This document shows, piece by piece, positions 28,193 to 38,688 of a DNA stretch of 64,000 nucleotides. Every line of letters starts with the position of its first letter. The stretch's first letter is position 1. Under the pieces are notes generated by a model that had not been told where the DNA came from, searched no databases, and worked only from the letters and a program-made list of their open reading frames with translations. Made by a program: the position numbers and the translations under genes. This DNA is from Sphingorhabdus sp. Alg231-15 (GTDB taxonomy: Bacteria > Pseudomonadota > Alphaproteobacteria > Sphingomonadales > Sphingomonadaceae): assembly GCF_900149705.1 (NCBI RefSeq), contig NZ_LT703001.1, positions 1,302,001 to 1,366,000 of the forward strand, in the 5' to 3' direction.

Positions 28193-28476
28193 TCTCCCGG
28201 CACCGTGGCCTTGATAGCCATAGCGTGCACCTTGTCGCGCATCAGATCACCAAGCGCCTTGTTGACCATCCGTTGGCGATTGAGCCGGGATTGGCCTTCA
28301 AAGGCGGTACAAGCAATTTCCACCGTAAAGTGCGACTCACCACTGCCGTCATCGCCGGCATGGCCATGATGCTTGGCGCTGTCGTTGATAACATTCAGCG
28401 ATGCAGGCGATAGCGCCTCTAAAAGACGTTTTTCGATTTCCGCGGCCACGGGGCCTTTTGATTCTGTTTCCATCAT
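28189..28476 (-). CDS. bolA: BolA-family protein
   Basis: A 95-residue BolA with the SLNVINDSAKHHGHAG loop, ESHFTVEI strand and the helix-turn RQRMVNKALGDLM ending in VHAMAIKA. BolA proteins pair with monothiol glutaredoxins in Fe-S handling. It is divergent from the J-domain gene (64 bp), an arrangement widespread in alphaproteobacteria. Confidence 0.92.
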   Translation of the reverse strand: MMETESKGPVAAEIEKRLLEALSPASLNVINDSAKHHGHAGDDGSGESHFTVEIACTAFEGQSRLNRQRMVNKALGDLMRDKVHAMAIKATVPGE

Positions 28477-28540
28477 GCCTATATAGAGGCTTCACCAGCA
28501 TTTGCGAACCGCCATCTCGCCTCAATAACCGGACAATCTT

Positions 28541-29143
28541 TTGCCTTCCTCCGATCCTCAGAAAAAGAAACCGAACCGTTTCCATGGTCGTGTGGAAAGC
28601 GAAGGGCGATCTTGCGCGATTGATGGATGTAAGGAAGAGGGCGAATTTCGTGCACCGCCCATTTATGGTGCCCGGCATGGCTATGACGGTCCGGGCGAAT
28701 ATCGCTGGCTGTGCCTCGATCATGTTCGCGAGTTTAATCAAGGCTATGATTATTTCGATGGCATGGATCAGGAGCAGATTTTCCAAGCCCAGCACCCCAT
28801 TCGCGGATGGGACAGCAATCGGCGAATCTACGACACAGGTCCAACCGCAGCGCCGGCATGGACCGATTTTACGGACCCACTGGACGCTATCGGTGCAAGA
28901 TTTGCTGCCAGTGTTTCACGACCCCAAACACCCGGTCGAACGATCAATGCTGGCGACCGCAAAGCGCTCAAGACGCTAGGGCTTGGCGAGGATGCGGAGC
29001 GTGGGGAAATCCGCAGGCGTTACTCTGAACTGGTGCGCAAATATCATCCCGATCGCAACGGCGGCAACAGAAGTCATGAGAAACAGTTGGCAAATGTCAT
29101 CGCGGCCTATACGCAGCTTAAGGAATCACCAGATTTTAGATAG
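28541..29143 (+). CDS. C-terminal J-domain protein
   Basis: A 200-residue protein starting at TTG; an in-frame stop at 28526 leaves no other plausible start. The N-terminal part carries four possible Zn-type ligands (CAIDGCKEEG, then WLCLDH). The J-domain is at about residues 138-195 with the essential HPD in RKYHPDRNGG. It should stimulate a DnaK ATPase. It is placed directly before cobS, the usual alphaproteobacterial order, so it may assist CobS/CobT assembly. Confidence 0.88.
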   Translation: MPSSDPQKKKPNRFHGRVESEGRSCAIDGCKEEGEFRAPPIYGARHGYDGPGEYRWLCLDHVREFNQGYDYFDGMDQEQIFQAQHPIRGWDSNRRIYDTGPTAAPAWTDFTDPLDAIGARFAASVSRPQTPGRTINAGDRKALKTLGLGEDAERGEIRRRYSELVRKYHPDRNGGNRSHEKQLANVIAAYTQLKESPDFR

Positions 29144-29196
29144 TGGCTCTTGCTTTTTGTATTTCATAATGAGGCCGGAGTTTTCAAAGGACCAAC

Positions 29197-30186
29197 ATGA
29201 CTGACATCCCAAATACTCATCCTAGCGGCAGCGGCGAAACTGTATTGGCAGCTCCGGATCAGACCGTTGATGCACGGGAAATGTTTGGCATTGATCTGGA
29301 CATGCAGATCCCTGCGTTTAGCGAAAAGGACGAGCGTGTTCCCGACCTTGATCCGTCTTACGTGTTTGATCAGGATACCACCGCCGCGATCCTCGCCGGC
29401 TTTGCGTTTAATCGCCGGGTGATGGTGCAGGGTTTTCATGGAACAGGTAAATCGACCCATATTGAGCAGGTTGCGGCCCGGCTGAACTGGCCATGTATCC
29501 GCATCAACCTCGATGCGCATATCAGCCGTATCGATCTGGTCGGCCGCGATGCCATTGTTTTGAAAGACGGCCAGCAGGTGACCGAATTTCGCGAAGGCCT
29601 GCTGCCATGGGCGTTGCAGACCCCGACAGCGCTGGTTTTTGACGAATATGACGCCGGTCGCCCCGATGTGATGTTCGTGATCCAGCGTGTGCTTGAAGCA
29701 GAAGGCAAATTGACCCTGCTCGATCAGAACCGGGTCATCCGCCCGAACCCGAATTTCCGCCTATTTGCCACTGCCAACACAGTTGGTCTCGGTGATACGA
29801 GCGGCCTGTACCACGGCACACAGCAGATCAACCAAGGCCAGATGGACCGGTGGAATATTGTTGTCACACTCAACTATCTGCCAGCCGCAACTGAAGCGCA
29901 GGTCATTCTTTCGAAGGTTCCGGACACGGACGACAAAACGGTTGAGAATATGATCAAGGTCGCTGACCTGTCGCGTCAGGGCTTTGTGAATGGCGATATA
30001 TCGACCGTGATGAGCCCGCGGACTGTAATCAGCTGGGCCCAGAATGCCGCGATCTTCAACAATGTCGGCTTCGCTTTCCGTCTTAGCTTCCTCAACAAAT
30101 GTGATGAAGCCGAACGCATGCTAGTCGCCGAATATTACCAACGCGTCTTTGGCGAAGATCTGCCGGAAAGCGTGGTTGGGGCCTAA
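29197..30186 (+). CDS. cobS: CobS, AAA+ subunit of cobaltochelatase (or CobS-like MoxR ATPase)
   Basis: A 329-residue AAA+ ATPase. Walker A is GFHGTGKST (about residues 80-88), Walker [11 protein letters not shown], and the sensor region [13 protein letters not shown]. The N-terminal [14 protein letters not shown] string is characteristic of CobS. In aerobic cobalamin synthesis CobS and CobT form a chaperone ring that drives the CobN chelatase; no cobN is in the window. Its stop overlaps the stop of a convergent membrane-protein gene. Confidence 0.92.
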   Translation: MTDIPNTHPSGSGETVLAAPDQTVDAREMFGIDLDMQIPAFSEKDERVPDLDPSYVFDQDTTAAILAGFAFNRRVMVQGFHGTGKSTHIEQVAARLNWPCIRINLDAHISRIDLVGRDAIVLKDGQQVTEFREGLLPWALQTPTALVFDEYDAGRPDVMFVIQRVLEAEGKLTLLDQNRVIRPNPNFRLFATANTVGLGDTSGLYHGTQQINQGQMDRWNIVVTLNYLPAATEAQVILSKVPDTDDKTVENMIKVADLSRQGFVNGDISTVMSPRTVISWAQNAAIFNNVGFAFRLSFLNKCDEAERMLVAEYYQRVFGEDLPESVVGA

Positions 30187-30575
30187 TTTTCCTCTGGATC
30201 ACGCGTACGATCAGTAAACTCTGTCATTATGGCCATGGCCGCCCACACCGATAGGGTTGGCAGAACGCGATCAGGAAAATCAATGAGCTGGCCGCTTGAG
30301 TCACTTTCTGCATACCAGGCAGCCAGGAATATGACGGCAAGAACAAGGCTATTCCACAGCGGGCGATGGGTATAAGTCACCATTAGGATGCTGCTTACCA
30401 TTGTCGCAATGACCACTAAGAGCATGATATAGTCTTGCAACGGGATTTCGGTGATGTTTCCCAGACTAACACCGATAATAGCGCCAAAGAATATGTTCAG
30501 TGCATTGATTGTGGCTTCATATTCACGCTGCGTCAGTTTGAAAATATCTCCAATCTGTCTGAGCTTTTCCAGCAT
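30183..30575 (-). CDS. Small membrane protein, unknown function
   Basis: A protein of 130 residues from the ATG at 30575, which has AGGAATT upstream; a longer reading frame begins at 30626. Four hydrophobic segments are visible (about residues 28-45, 49-68, 73-90 and a weaker one at 107-122). The ends are charged. I do not recognise a family. It lies between cobS (convergent) and the penicillin-binding protein gene (divergent). Confidence 0.65.
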   Translation of the reverse strand: MLEKLRQIGDIFKLTQREYEATINALNIFFGAIIGVSLGNITEIPLQDYIMLLVVIATMVSSILMVTYTHRPLWNSLVLAVIFLAAWYAESDSSGQLIDFPDRVLPTLSVWAAMAIMTEFTDRTRDPEEN

Positions 30576-30674
30576 CCTAATTCCTCCGCGATTTTGGGAT
30601 GCGTAACAAATCATGCCGTTTTTCAAAACTTCTTTCTCGCCAAGACCGTGTTATGCTGCTAATACAGTTTTGCA

Positions 30675-32792
30675 ATGCTTGAGAGGACTTCCCCCGATTC
30701 CGATGGCCGCAGCCGATTCTGGCTTTTCCGGCGACGCAAGCCTGTAGAAACCGTTTTCTACGAACCTTACGGCAATGCTCTCCCTCCTCATCTGCAGGAT
30801 GAGCCGCTCGCTCCGCTGAAAAAACCACGCGGCAAGTGGTGGTGGTTCAGCCGCGGTTTGGCTGCGTTTCTATTCCTCTTCATTCTGCTGATCGCATGGC
30901 TCGCCATTACCGCACCGCTGTCCAAATCTCTGCAGCCGATCGCTCCCCCGCAAATCACTTTGCTCACGTCTGACGGCCAGCCGATTGCGCGCAACGGCGC
31001 GGTGGTTGATGAACCGGTGCAGATTGCCGAACTACCCGATCATGTCGTCGACGCGTTTCTGGCGATTGAAGACCGGCGCTTCTATTCTCACTGGGGTGTT
31101 GACCCGCGCGGTCTCGCCCGTGCCGCTTGGAGCAACGCGACCGGCAGCGGCATGACCCAGGGCGGCAGCACGATTACGCAGCAGCTGGCTAAGCTCACGT
31201 TCCTCACTCCGGAGCGCAGCCTGACCCGCAAAGCGCGCGAAATGCTGATCGCTTTCTGGATGGAGGCGCGATTATCAAAGGATGAGATATTGGAGCGTTA
31301 TCTGTCCAACGTCTATTTTGGCGACAATGTTTACGGTCTGCGTGCTGCCTCCCTGCATTATTATTATCGCAAGCCGGAAAATCTAAAACCGGAACAGGCG
31401 ATCATGCTGGCCGGTCTGGTGCAGGCCCCTTCCCGCCTCGCGCCAACCCGTAACCCCAATCTTGCAGCGAAGCGTGCCAAGCTGGTGAAGTCGGCGATGG
31501 TTGCCGCCGGTTTTCTGGGCCAGAAAGAGGCCGACAATCTGCCCAATCCAGTGCTGGATGTGCGGGCAAAAAACACCGTTCCAACCGGCACCTATTTTGC
31601 CGACTGGGCAATGCCAAGAGCCAGGGCATTATCGGAAATGAGCTATAGCAAGCTGACACTTACCACGACGCTGGACTCCCGATTGCAGAAAATTGCCAAT
31701 AGTGTCGTCAACCGTGCGCCGCTTGGTAAAGCGCAAGTTGCTTTGGTGGCGATGCGGCCGGATGGTGAAGTCGTCGCGATGATTGGTGGTCGCAGTTACA
31801 AGGACTCCGCCTTTAACCGGGTGACACAAGCCAAGCGCCAGCCAGGATCCACGTTCAAGCTGTTCGTCTGGCTGGCTGCCCTGCGGGCTGATATCCGACC
31901 GGATGACATGGTCGACGACAGTCCGATTACCAAAGGCGGTTATCTTCCGAAAAATGCCGGAGAAAAATATCGTGGCGAAATCAGCCTCAAGGAAGCTTTT
32001 GCCAAATCCAGCAATGTCGCAGCAGTTCGCCTGTTCGGTCAGGTTGGGGATAAAGCTGTCATACGCGAAGCTAAAAATCTCGGTGTCACGTCAAATTTAG
32101 CAGAGGATGACCCCAGTTTGGCGCTTGGCACGTCGACGATGACACTCTTGGAGCTGACCGCCGCCTATGCCGGCGTCGCGAGCAACAGTTGGCCGGTCAA
32201 GCCCTATGCCTTCAAAAAGAAAGAACAAAGCTGGGTAGAATGGCTGTTCGATTGGCCTGGACGCTATGGCAACAACACACATGAGCGGATGCAAGACATG
32301 TTGCGTACCGCCGTCAACGAAGGCACAGGCCGCAATGCGCAGCTGTCCATTCCCAATTACGGCAAAACCGGCACCAGCCAGAATAATCGCGATGCCCTGT
32401 TTGTCGGCTATGCTGGCGACCTTGTTGTCGGCGTGTGGGTTGGCAATGATGACAACTCACCGCTCAAAGGCATTAGCGGTGGCGGGGTTCCAGCCCGCAT
32501 CTGGCGAAACTTCATGCGCCAGGCGGTGCAAGGCGTTGGTCCGGCAACCGATCCAAAGCCCGTCACCAAACCCGATCCCGACGGACCGATCAAACCGCTC
32601 GACATACCGGATATTGATGATTTGCAGGATGTACCGATTGATCTGGGAGATGCTGAGCTTCGCATAGAAGGCGGAGAGGGTGTCTCAATATCTACCGAAA
32701 TTGGCGGCATCCCCCTTGATCTGCGTCTTGATAGTGATGGTGTGGAGATCGAAAGTAGACGTGAAGAAGCACGCGACGCTACGGATCGTTAA
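30675..32792 (+). CDS. Class A penicillin-binding protein (PBP1-type)
   Basis: A bifunctional peptidoglycan synthase of 705 residues. A membrane anchor lies near residues 58-80, then a GT51 glycosyltransferase domain with EDRRFYSHWGVDPRG and GGSTITQQLAKL, and a transpeptidase domain with the SxxK nucleophile at Ser392 (GSTFK), SSNVAA as the SxN motif, and KTGTSQNN. Residues about 620-705 form an unusual aspartate-rich, proline-containing tail. The gene separates cobS from cobT. Confidence 0.93.
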   Translation: MLERTSPDSDGRSRFWLFRRRKPVETVFYEPYGNALPPHLQDEPLAPLKKPRGKWWWFSRGLAAFLFLFILLIAWLAITAPLSKSLQPIAPPQITLLTSDGQPIARNGAVVDEPVQIAELPDHVVDAFLAIEDRRFYSHWGVDPRGLARAAWSNATGSGMTQGGSTITQQLAKLTFLTPERSLTRKAREMLIAFWMEARLSKDEILERYLSNVYFGDNVYGLRAASLHYYYRKPENLKPEQAIMLAGLVQAPSRLAPTRNPNLAAKRAKLVKSAMVAAGFLGQKEADNLPNPVLDVRAKNTVPTGTYFADWAMPRARALSEMSYSKLTLTTTLDSRLQKIANSVVNRAPLGKAQVALVAMRPDGEVVAMIGGRSYKDSAFNRVTQAKRQPGSTFKLFVWLAALRADIRPDDMVDDSPITKGGYLPKNAGEKYRGEISLKEAFAKSSNVAAVRLFGQVGDKAVIREAKNLGVTSNLAEDDPSLALGTSTMTLLELTAAYAGVASNSWPVKPYAFKKKEQSWVEWLFDWPGRYGNNTHERMQDMLRTAVNEGTGRNAQLSIPNYGKTGTSQNNRDALFVGYAGDLVVGVWVGNDDNSPLKGISGGGVPARIWRNFMRQAVQGVGPATDPKPVTKPDPDGPIKPLDIPDIDDLQDVPIDLGDAELRIEGGEGVSISTEIGGIPLDLRLDSDGVEIESRREEARDATDR

Positions 32793-32873
32793 GAAGCAAC
32801 GCTATCCCTACCAAAAAGGTGGAATTTAGACCTTTGATTCCCTTCGGCTTTCCGCTTATGGCTGTTGTCTTCT

Positions 32874-34703
32874 ATGGCTGACCGTTCCAAACTTGATGAT
32901 CTGAAAGACGTACTCGGCGGTGCTGCGCGCGCTATGTCGCATGAACCCGAGGTGGAGTTGGCTTACACCGCTGAAGCCCCCTCACAATCAGGCCAGCATC
33001 TCAAGGTCCCGATGCCGGCGCGCGATCTGCCCTCTGATCAGGTGGCTCAGGCCCGTGGTTTTGCCGACAGCTTCGCGCTGAAACTGCGCTATCATGACGA
33101 AAACCGTCACCGCAAAAATGCACCGCAAGAGGCCATTGCCAGAGCGTGTTTTGATGCCTTGGAACAGGTCCGTACGGATGCGCTGGGTTCCCGCAATATG
33201 AAGGGCGTGAATGGAAATCTTGATGCGGCTCTGGAAATGCGGATGCGGTCAGATCCAATTTCCCGCGCACAGAATCGCGATGAAGTGCCTATTTCAACGG
33301 CAATCGCATTGCTAGCACGGGAAAAGCTGACCGGCGAAGCACCGCCGGAATCGACATTGAAGGGCCTCGAGATGCTGCGCGAGTGGATTGAGGAAGGCGC
33401 AGGTGCCGATCTCGATGGCCTGAATCTCACGCTCGACGATCAGGAGAGCTTTGCCAAACTGTCCACCCAGCTTCTCGAACATCTCGACCTGATCAACAGT
33501 GATGATGAAGCTTCAGAATCCGACGACAATGATGACGAATCCGATGACGACAGCGAAGATCAGGAAGACGATGGCGCGGATGATGAAGCGACCGGCGATC
33601 AAGGCCAACAGGATATGCGTTCCGAACAGTCCGAAGATGACGCGCAGGAAAGCGAGAGTGAGTTAAACGCCGACGATCTTGAAGAAGGTGCAGAAGAGGA
33701 AATGGGCGATGCTGGTGACGATGGCATGATGCCAGTCCGCCCCAATCGCCCAATGTCAGACCTTCCACCAGGTTTCGACTATGCGCCATGGACCGAAAAA
33801 TATGACGAGATAATAAGCGCCACCGAACTGTGCGATGAGGAAGAACTCACTCGGCTGCGCGCCTTTCTCGATCAGCAATTGACCAATTTACAGGGCGCGG
33901 TCACAAAACTTGCCAATCGCCTGCAACGCCGCCTTATGGCGCAGCAGAACCGCAGCTGGGATTTTGATCAGGAAGAAGGCATGCTGGATGCCGCCCGCCT
34001 GGCCCGCGTAGTCAGCAATCCCGCGCACAGCCTGTCCTACAAGATCGAACGCGAAACCGATTTTCGCGATACGGTCGTCACCCTTTTGATAGACAATAGC
34101 GGTTCTATGCGGGGACGCCCGATCAGCATTGCCGCGATAAGCGCCGACATTATGGCGCGCACGCTTGAACGCTGCGGCGTAAAAACCGAAATACTTGGCT
34201 TTACCACCCGCGCGTGGAAAGGCGGTCAGTGCCGCGAAAGCTGGCTGGCGGCAGATCGCCCGGCCAATCCCGGGCGGCTTAATGACTTGCGCCACATCAT
34301 TTACAAGCAGGCGGACGAACCCTGGCGGCGAGCGCGCAAAAATCTCGGCCTGATGATGCGCGAAGGCCTGCTCAAGGAAAATATCGACGGCGAAGCGTTG
34401 CTCTGGGCGCATAGCCGACTGATCGCAAGACCCGAAGAACGCCGCATATTGATGGTCATTTCCGACGGGGCGCCAGTGGATGACTCAACCCTTTCGGTGA
34501 ACCATGGCGCTTATCTGGAAAATCATCTGCGTAAAGTGATCGACTGGATCGAAAGCCGTTCACCGGTACAATTGGTTGCCATCGGTATCGGCCATGATGT
34601 GACCCGCTATTACAAGCGCGCTGTCACCATAATGGACGCGGAACAACTGGGTGGAACCATGGTCGAACAACTGGCCGGCCTTTTCGATGAGGAAACAAAA
34701 TGA
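32874..34703 (+). CDS. cobT: CobT, VWA subunit of cobaltochelatase (or CobT-like)
   Basis: A 609-residue protein. Helical N-terminal part, then a very acidic stretch (about residues 205-285, almost only D, E, S, Q and G), then a C-terminal von Willebrand A domain with the MIDAS string [10 protein letters not shown] and a later [11 protein letters not shown]. This layout is that of CobT, partner of CobS. A TTG nine bases upstream is possible, but the ATG at 32874 fits the family start. Translation of the next gene is coupled (ATGA). Confidence 0.92.
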   Translation: MADRSKLDDLKDVLGGAARAMSHEPEVELAYTAEAPSQSGQHLKVPMPARDLPSDQVAQARGFADSFALKLRYHDENRHRKNAPQEAIARACFDALEQVRTDALGSRNMKGVNGNLDAALEMRMRSDPISRAQNRDEVPISTAIALLAREKLTGEAPPESTLKGLEMLREWIEEGAGADLDGLNLTLDDQESFAKLSTQLLEHLDLINSDDEASESDDNDDESDDDSEDQEDDGADDEATGDQGQQDMRSEQSEDDAQESESELNADDLEEGAEEEMGDAGDDGMMPVRPNRPMSDLPPGFDYAPWTEKYDEIISATELCDEEELTRLRAFLDQQLTNLQGAVTKLANRLQRRLMAQQNRSWDFDQEEGMLDAARLARVVSNPAHSLSYKIERETDFRDTVVTLLIDNSGSMRGRPISIAAISADIMARTLERCGVKTEILGFTTRAWKGGQCRESWLAADRPANPGRLNDLRHIIYKQADEPWRRARKNLGLMMREGLLKENIDGEALLWAHSRLIARPEERRILMVISDGAPVDDSTLSVNHGAYLENHLRKVIDWIESRSPVQLVAIGIGHDVTRYYKRAVTIMDAEQLGGTMVEQLAGLFDEETK

Positions 34704-35371
34704 ACGTATCCGAAGCTGTCAAATCCCGCCGCTCCGTCCGCCAGTTTCTCGACAAACCCGTCGACCAGAAAACGCTCCAGAATATCCTCGAAACCGCTTC
34801 GCGTTCGCCATCAGGCGGCAACACTCAGCCATGGAATGCCGTAGTTGTGGGTGGCGATGAGCTGACACGCATTGCAGAGGCCATAAAGGCCAAAGTTCCT
34901 ACCGCTCCGGCTGGCGAGAATATGGAATATGATATTTATCCCAAAGACCTGGAAGGGCGCTACGAAGAGCAGCGCAAGGGCGTTGGCAAGGCGATGTTCG
35001 ATTCCCTGAAGATTCCAAGAGAAGACGGCGGCGCACGGATCAAGCAGATGATGGCCAATTGGGACAGTTTCGGTGCGCCTGTGCAGCTGTTCACCTACAC
35101 CCGTAAATATATGGGGCCACCGCAATGGTCGGATATGGGCATGTGGCTGCAGACAGTAATGCTGCTATTGCGCGAAGAAGGACTCGACAGCTGTCCACAA
35201 GAAATCTGGGCTATGTATGGCACCTATATGCGCGAGCTGCTCGATATTGATGATGACCATATCTTTTTCTGCGGCATGGCGATTGGTTATCGTGATCCCG
35301 ATGCACCGATTAACAATTTTGAGGTTCCGCGCGTCTCGTTGGCCGAAACTGTAAAATTTCGCGGATTTTGA
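34700..35371 (+). CDS. Nitroreductase-family flavoprotein
   Basis: A 223-residue FMN enzyme. The N-terminal [13 protein letters not shown] and [12 protein letters not shown] supply the phosphate- and isoalloxazine-binding residues of the nitroreductase fold; [16 protein letters not shown] closes it. It probably reduces nitro compounds or quinones with NAD(P)H; the physiological substrate is unknown. The start overlaps the cobT stop (ATGA). Confidence 0.9.
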   Translation: MNVSEAVKSRRSVRQFLDKPVDQKTLQNILETASRSPSGGNTQPWNAVVVGGDELTRIAEAIKAKVPTAPAGENMEYDIYPKDLEGRYEEQRKGVGKAMFDSLKIPREDGGARIKQMMANWDSFGAPVQLFTYTRKYMGPPQWSDMGMWLQTVMLLLREEGLDSCPQEIWAMYGTYMRELLDIDDDHIFFCGMAIGYRDPDAPINNFEVPRVSLAETVKFRGF

Positions 35372-35421
35372 TTCCGCTAAAATACTGATTTAAAAAGATA
35401 TTATTATCAAGTGTCTCATAA

Positions 35422-35437
35422 GGTGACATTTGTCACC
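35422..35437. promoter_or_regulatory. CRP-like palindrome before the CHAT/cyclase/TPS operon
   Basis: GGTGACATTTGTCACC has 7 bp arms and contains GTGA-N6-TCAC, the CRP core spacing. A possible -10 element TAAATT at 35459-35464 would place transcription start near 35471, which puts the centre of the palindrome at -41.5, the class II activator position. The operon encodes an adenylate cyclase, which makes cAMP control plausible. Promoter and binding are inferred. Confidence 0.5.
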
Positions 35438-35577
35438 AGTTTCTCACGCCTGTGTCGATAAATTACTATACCAGACTCGGAAATGTCGCTTATGAACATA
35501 TTCGAGGGGAAAATCGGGTCGCAATAAGAACAGCTTAACCGTTATGGATAGGCTGTCCTGATTATTGTGGGGTATAT

Positions 35578-38500
35578 ATGATCGGTCCGAAAAATTTTCG
35601 ATTGCCGCTTTTGGCATTGCTTCCGCTATGGATCGCGACGTCGTCAGCTGCCTATGCGCAAGGTACGCCGGTCGCATTGCGTGATAGCTTTCCGATCGGG
35701 TCCGGTGACGGTACCCTGTGTCAGGTTCAGGACCGCAGTCTCGAAAACAAAACCAAGCAGAGTATTTTTGACCGCAGTTGGGCCGTAGTCTGCCGTGACT
35801 CGGCGCGACCAGTTGGTCATGTTTACGCGTTCCGTTCGCCCGACGATGATGTGCTGGCCCGCATTGCTCAACATCGTAAGGATTCCATCGCATGCGATGG
35901 CGAAGACACAGTGGATGGTCTGGCTAGAAAAACGTGCAAGCTGACCGATGAACCCGTCGGCTATTCCATCTTTAGGAAACAACGCGGTAATATATCTTAT
36001 GTTGCCGAAGGCCTTAGTGCTTATGACAGCGCAACTTTGTTGGCGCTCAAATCAATCATGGCCGACAAGATTGTCAAAGGCAAAATCGACGTTGCTTCAA
36101 CATCGATTGAAGATCCATTTGCCTTTGCGCGCGTTCAGGCCCTGACGCTTAAGCCCGAACAAGCGCTGGCAGAAGGATATCGCCGCAATCTGAGCGGAAA
36201 CTATGCCGAAGCCGCTGCATTTTTTGAAACATTACAACAGCGCACCACCGGCCTTGACGATCAGGATATCAACCCAGAAGAATATTATATTAACCGTGCA
36301 TTGCAGAAATCAAACCTTGGTGAATTTGCCGAAGCCGACGAGCTATTCGCACAGGCCCGGTCGGTCATGTCTGACAATGTCATAAACCAGAAACTATTGC
36401 GCAATTTTGAAGGCATGCATTTGCTCAACCAGGGACGCTATGAAGAAGCTGTCGAGAGAATCAATCTGCCTATCAAAGCGAACAAAATTCAAAAGGAAGC
36501 GCTTGCAACCAGCCTGACCATTACTACTCCGATCGCGACCCGGATTAATGGTGACAATACGACCGCCAATCTGCTTGGCTTCAACGATGAACTCAAATTG
36601 ACTACGGCAGAACGCTCTGAGATTATTGATGCACAGGCATTGCAATTAATCGGCACTGCGCAACGCATCCGGGGGGAAGATGCCGCAGCCCAAGCCTCGC
36701 TGACGACCGCTTATAATCAGGCAGTCGCGATCCGCGATGGCCGGGTGACGTCGATCACCCGGCTGCGGACGCAGATATTGTCAGAACTGGCTCTGATTGC
36801 CGAAAATCAGGGCGAATATAGCAATGCCGAACAATTGTTGCGCAATGCCCTCGAACTCGTCGAAATCCAATATCCAGAAACACGCGCGGTCAACGGAGCG
36901 AAGGCCAAACTGGCCAGCTATCTATTGCGCCGCGGTAAACAGGATGAAGCCAGACAATTTTATCGCGAGGTAGTTGATAACTCGCTCGGTAAGAGGAGTG
37001 CTATCACCGGTATTGCCAATCAGCTGGCACCCTATTTCGCGCTCATGAGTGATGACCCTGGCTCGGCCGAAGAGTTTTTCAAGGCCTCTCAAGTATTGGT
37101 TCGCCCAGGTGTTGCTGAAACTCAGGCAGCCCTGTCACGCGAACTCAGCGGTGGCACCGATGAAGCCGCACGTTTGTTCCGGCAATCCAATAACCTCGAT
37201 CGCAGTATTGAGCGGCTACGCATGCGATTCACCGCTCTGGGCAAACTGGAACCCACTTCTGAAACGCGACGGCGACGCGCTGATCTTGCCGCCGAGATCG
37301 ATGAACTGGAGCGCAGTCAACAATTGACGATCGTCAATCTTTCGCAATTCCCGCAATATCGGGCCGTTGCCGGTAGCGCGATCAACCTTGCCGAATTGCG
37401 TACCAATATGCGGCCATCCGAAGCCTATCTGCGTATGGCGATCGTCGGCAGAGACATTTTCATGTTTTACGCCGATCAACAATTTGCAACCGCCTATAAA
37501 GCGGCGCTCAGCGCAGAAGAGCTTGACGAACAGGTCGACAAATTGCGTGCTTCCATTTCCGTTTTTGAAAATGGACAATATGTTACCTATCCCTTTGATA
37601 TCGAGACTGCGCGGGATCTTTACAAAGCGCTGCTCGCTCCGATGTCAGAACGTCTGGCCGTCAAAAACCACCTGATCTTTGAACCCGATGGCGCAATGCT
37701 GCGGTTGCCGGTTAATTTGCTGGTTGCAGACGACGCATCGGTAGCAAGCTATCTCGCACGGATCGAACAGCCTGATGGTGATCCGTATGACTTTACCGGT
37801 GTCCAGTGGCTGGGCACGGATACCGACGTCAGTACCGCTGTCTCCGCCCGAAGTTTTGCCGACGCACGAAAGGCGCCTGCTTCCGGGGCAACGCGCCAAT
37901 ATCTTGGTCTCGGTAAAAATCAGCCAATATTGGCCAACACCAAGATCGGCGGTGTTCGGGCTTCAACCGAAGGCCTTGATGCAAACTGTAACTGGTCGCT
38001 GAACGAATGGAATAATCCGATTTCCGATGCCGAGCTTGTACAGGCGCGTTCGATCATCGGACAAAGCGGGTCGGACATTCTTACCGGTACCGCCTTTTCA
38101 GACGATCAAATTCTGGCAAAGTCCGATCTGGCCGAATATCGTATCCTTCATTTTGCAACACACGGTCTGGTAACCGCTCCCAAACCTTCCTGTCCCGCTA
38201 AGCCTGCTCTGTTGACGTCATTCGGTGGAGAGCAATCCGATGGCTTGCTGGCCTTCGACGAGATTTTTGATCTGAAACTGGATGCCGACATCGTCATCCT
38301 TTCCGCCTGTGACACGGCCGGTAAAGCCAGCATCAAGGCCACCCGCGAAGCAGGCGTCAGCAGCGGAGGCGGCACTGCCTTGGATGGACTCGTGCGTTCC
38401 TTCGTCGGCGCTGGAAGCCGGTCTGTCCTGGCAAGCCATTGGCCAGCACCGGACGACTTTCAGGCAACAGAACGCCTGATCGGCGGCCTGTTTGTTGAGG

Positions 38501-38688
38501 GCCAAGGGCAATCCATTGCCACGGCGCTCAGAAGTTCGCAGAAAAAACTGATGGAAGACCCCGTCACTTCGCATCCCTATTATTGGGCGGCCTTCGCAAT
38601 TGTTGGTGACGGCTCCAGAACGTTTTTGCCCAATGATCAAAGCGCAGACGCCAACCTCTCCAATCCAGCGGTATCTGTTTTGAAATAA
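35578..38688 (+). CDS. Exported TPR-CHAT (caspase-like) protein
   Basis: A 1036-residue protein. A Sec signal is visible at residues 1-28 (LLALLPLWIATSSAAYAQ), so the protein should act in the periplasm or beyond. The middle (about residues 195-510) consists of helical TPR-like repeats, for example GNYAEAAAFFETLQ and GEYSNAEQLLRNALELVE. The C-terminal CHAT domain covers about residues 690-1025 and retains the caspase-type dyad: His862 in HFATHG and Cys911 in LSACDTAG. A peptidase role is therefore possible but unproven. The TAATG overlap couples it to the cyclase gene. Confidence 0.88.
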   Translation: MIGPKNFRLPLLALLPLWIATSSAAYAQGTPVALRDSFPIGSGDGTLCQVQDRSLENKTKQSIFDRSWAVVCRDSARPVGHVYAFRSPDDDVLARIAQHRKDSIACDGEDTVDGLARKTCKLTDEPVGYSIFRKQRGNISYVAEGLSAYDSATLLALKSIMADKIVKGKIDVASTSIEDPFAFARVQALTLKPEQALAEGYRRNLSGNYAEAAAFFETLQQRTTGLDDQDINPEEYYINRALQKSNLGEFAEADELFAQARSVMSDNVINQKLLRNFEGMHLLNQGRYEEAVERINLPIKANKIQKEALATSLTITTPIATRINGDNTTANLLGFNDELKLTTAERSEIIDAQALQLIGTAQRIRGEDAAAQASLTTAYNQAVAIRDGRVTSITRLRTQILSELALIAENQGEYSNAEQLLRNALELVEIQYPETRAVNGAKAKLASYLLRRGKQDEARQFYREVVDNSLGKRSAITGIANQLAPYFALMSDDPGSAEEFFKASQVLVRPGVAETQAALSRELSGGTDEAARLFRQSNNLDRSIERLRMRFTALGKLEPTSETRRRRADLAAEIDELERSQQLTIVNLSQFPQYRAVAGSAINLAELRTNMRPSEAYLRMAIVGRDIFMFYADQQFATAYKAALSAEELDEQVDKLRASISVFENGQYVTYPFDIETARDLYKALLAPMSERLAVKNHLIFEPDGAMLRLPVNLLVADDASVASYLARIEQPDGDPYDFTGVQWLGTDTDVSTAVSARSFADARKAPASGATRQYLGLGKNQPILANTKIGGVRASTEGLDANCNWSLNEWNNPISDAELVQARSIIGQSGSDILTGTAFSDDQILAKSDLAEYRILHFATHGLVTAPKPSCPAKPALLTSFGGEQSDGLLAFDEIFDLKLDADIVILSACDTAGKASIKATREAGVSSGGGTALDGLVRSFVGAGSRSVLASHWPAPDDFQATERLIGGLFVEGQGQSIATALRSSQKKLMEDPVTSHPYYWAAFAIVGDGSRTFLPNDQSADANLSNPAVSVLK

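Noticed and set aside
35578-38688. CHAT gene read as part of an antiphage or type III-E CRISPR system
   Set aside because: It has a Sec signal, no cas, gasdermin or nuclease neighbours, and stands with secretion genes.
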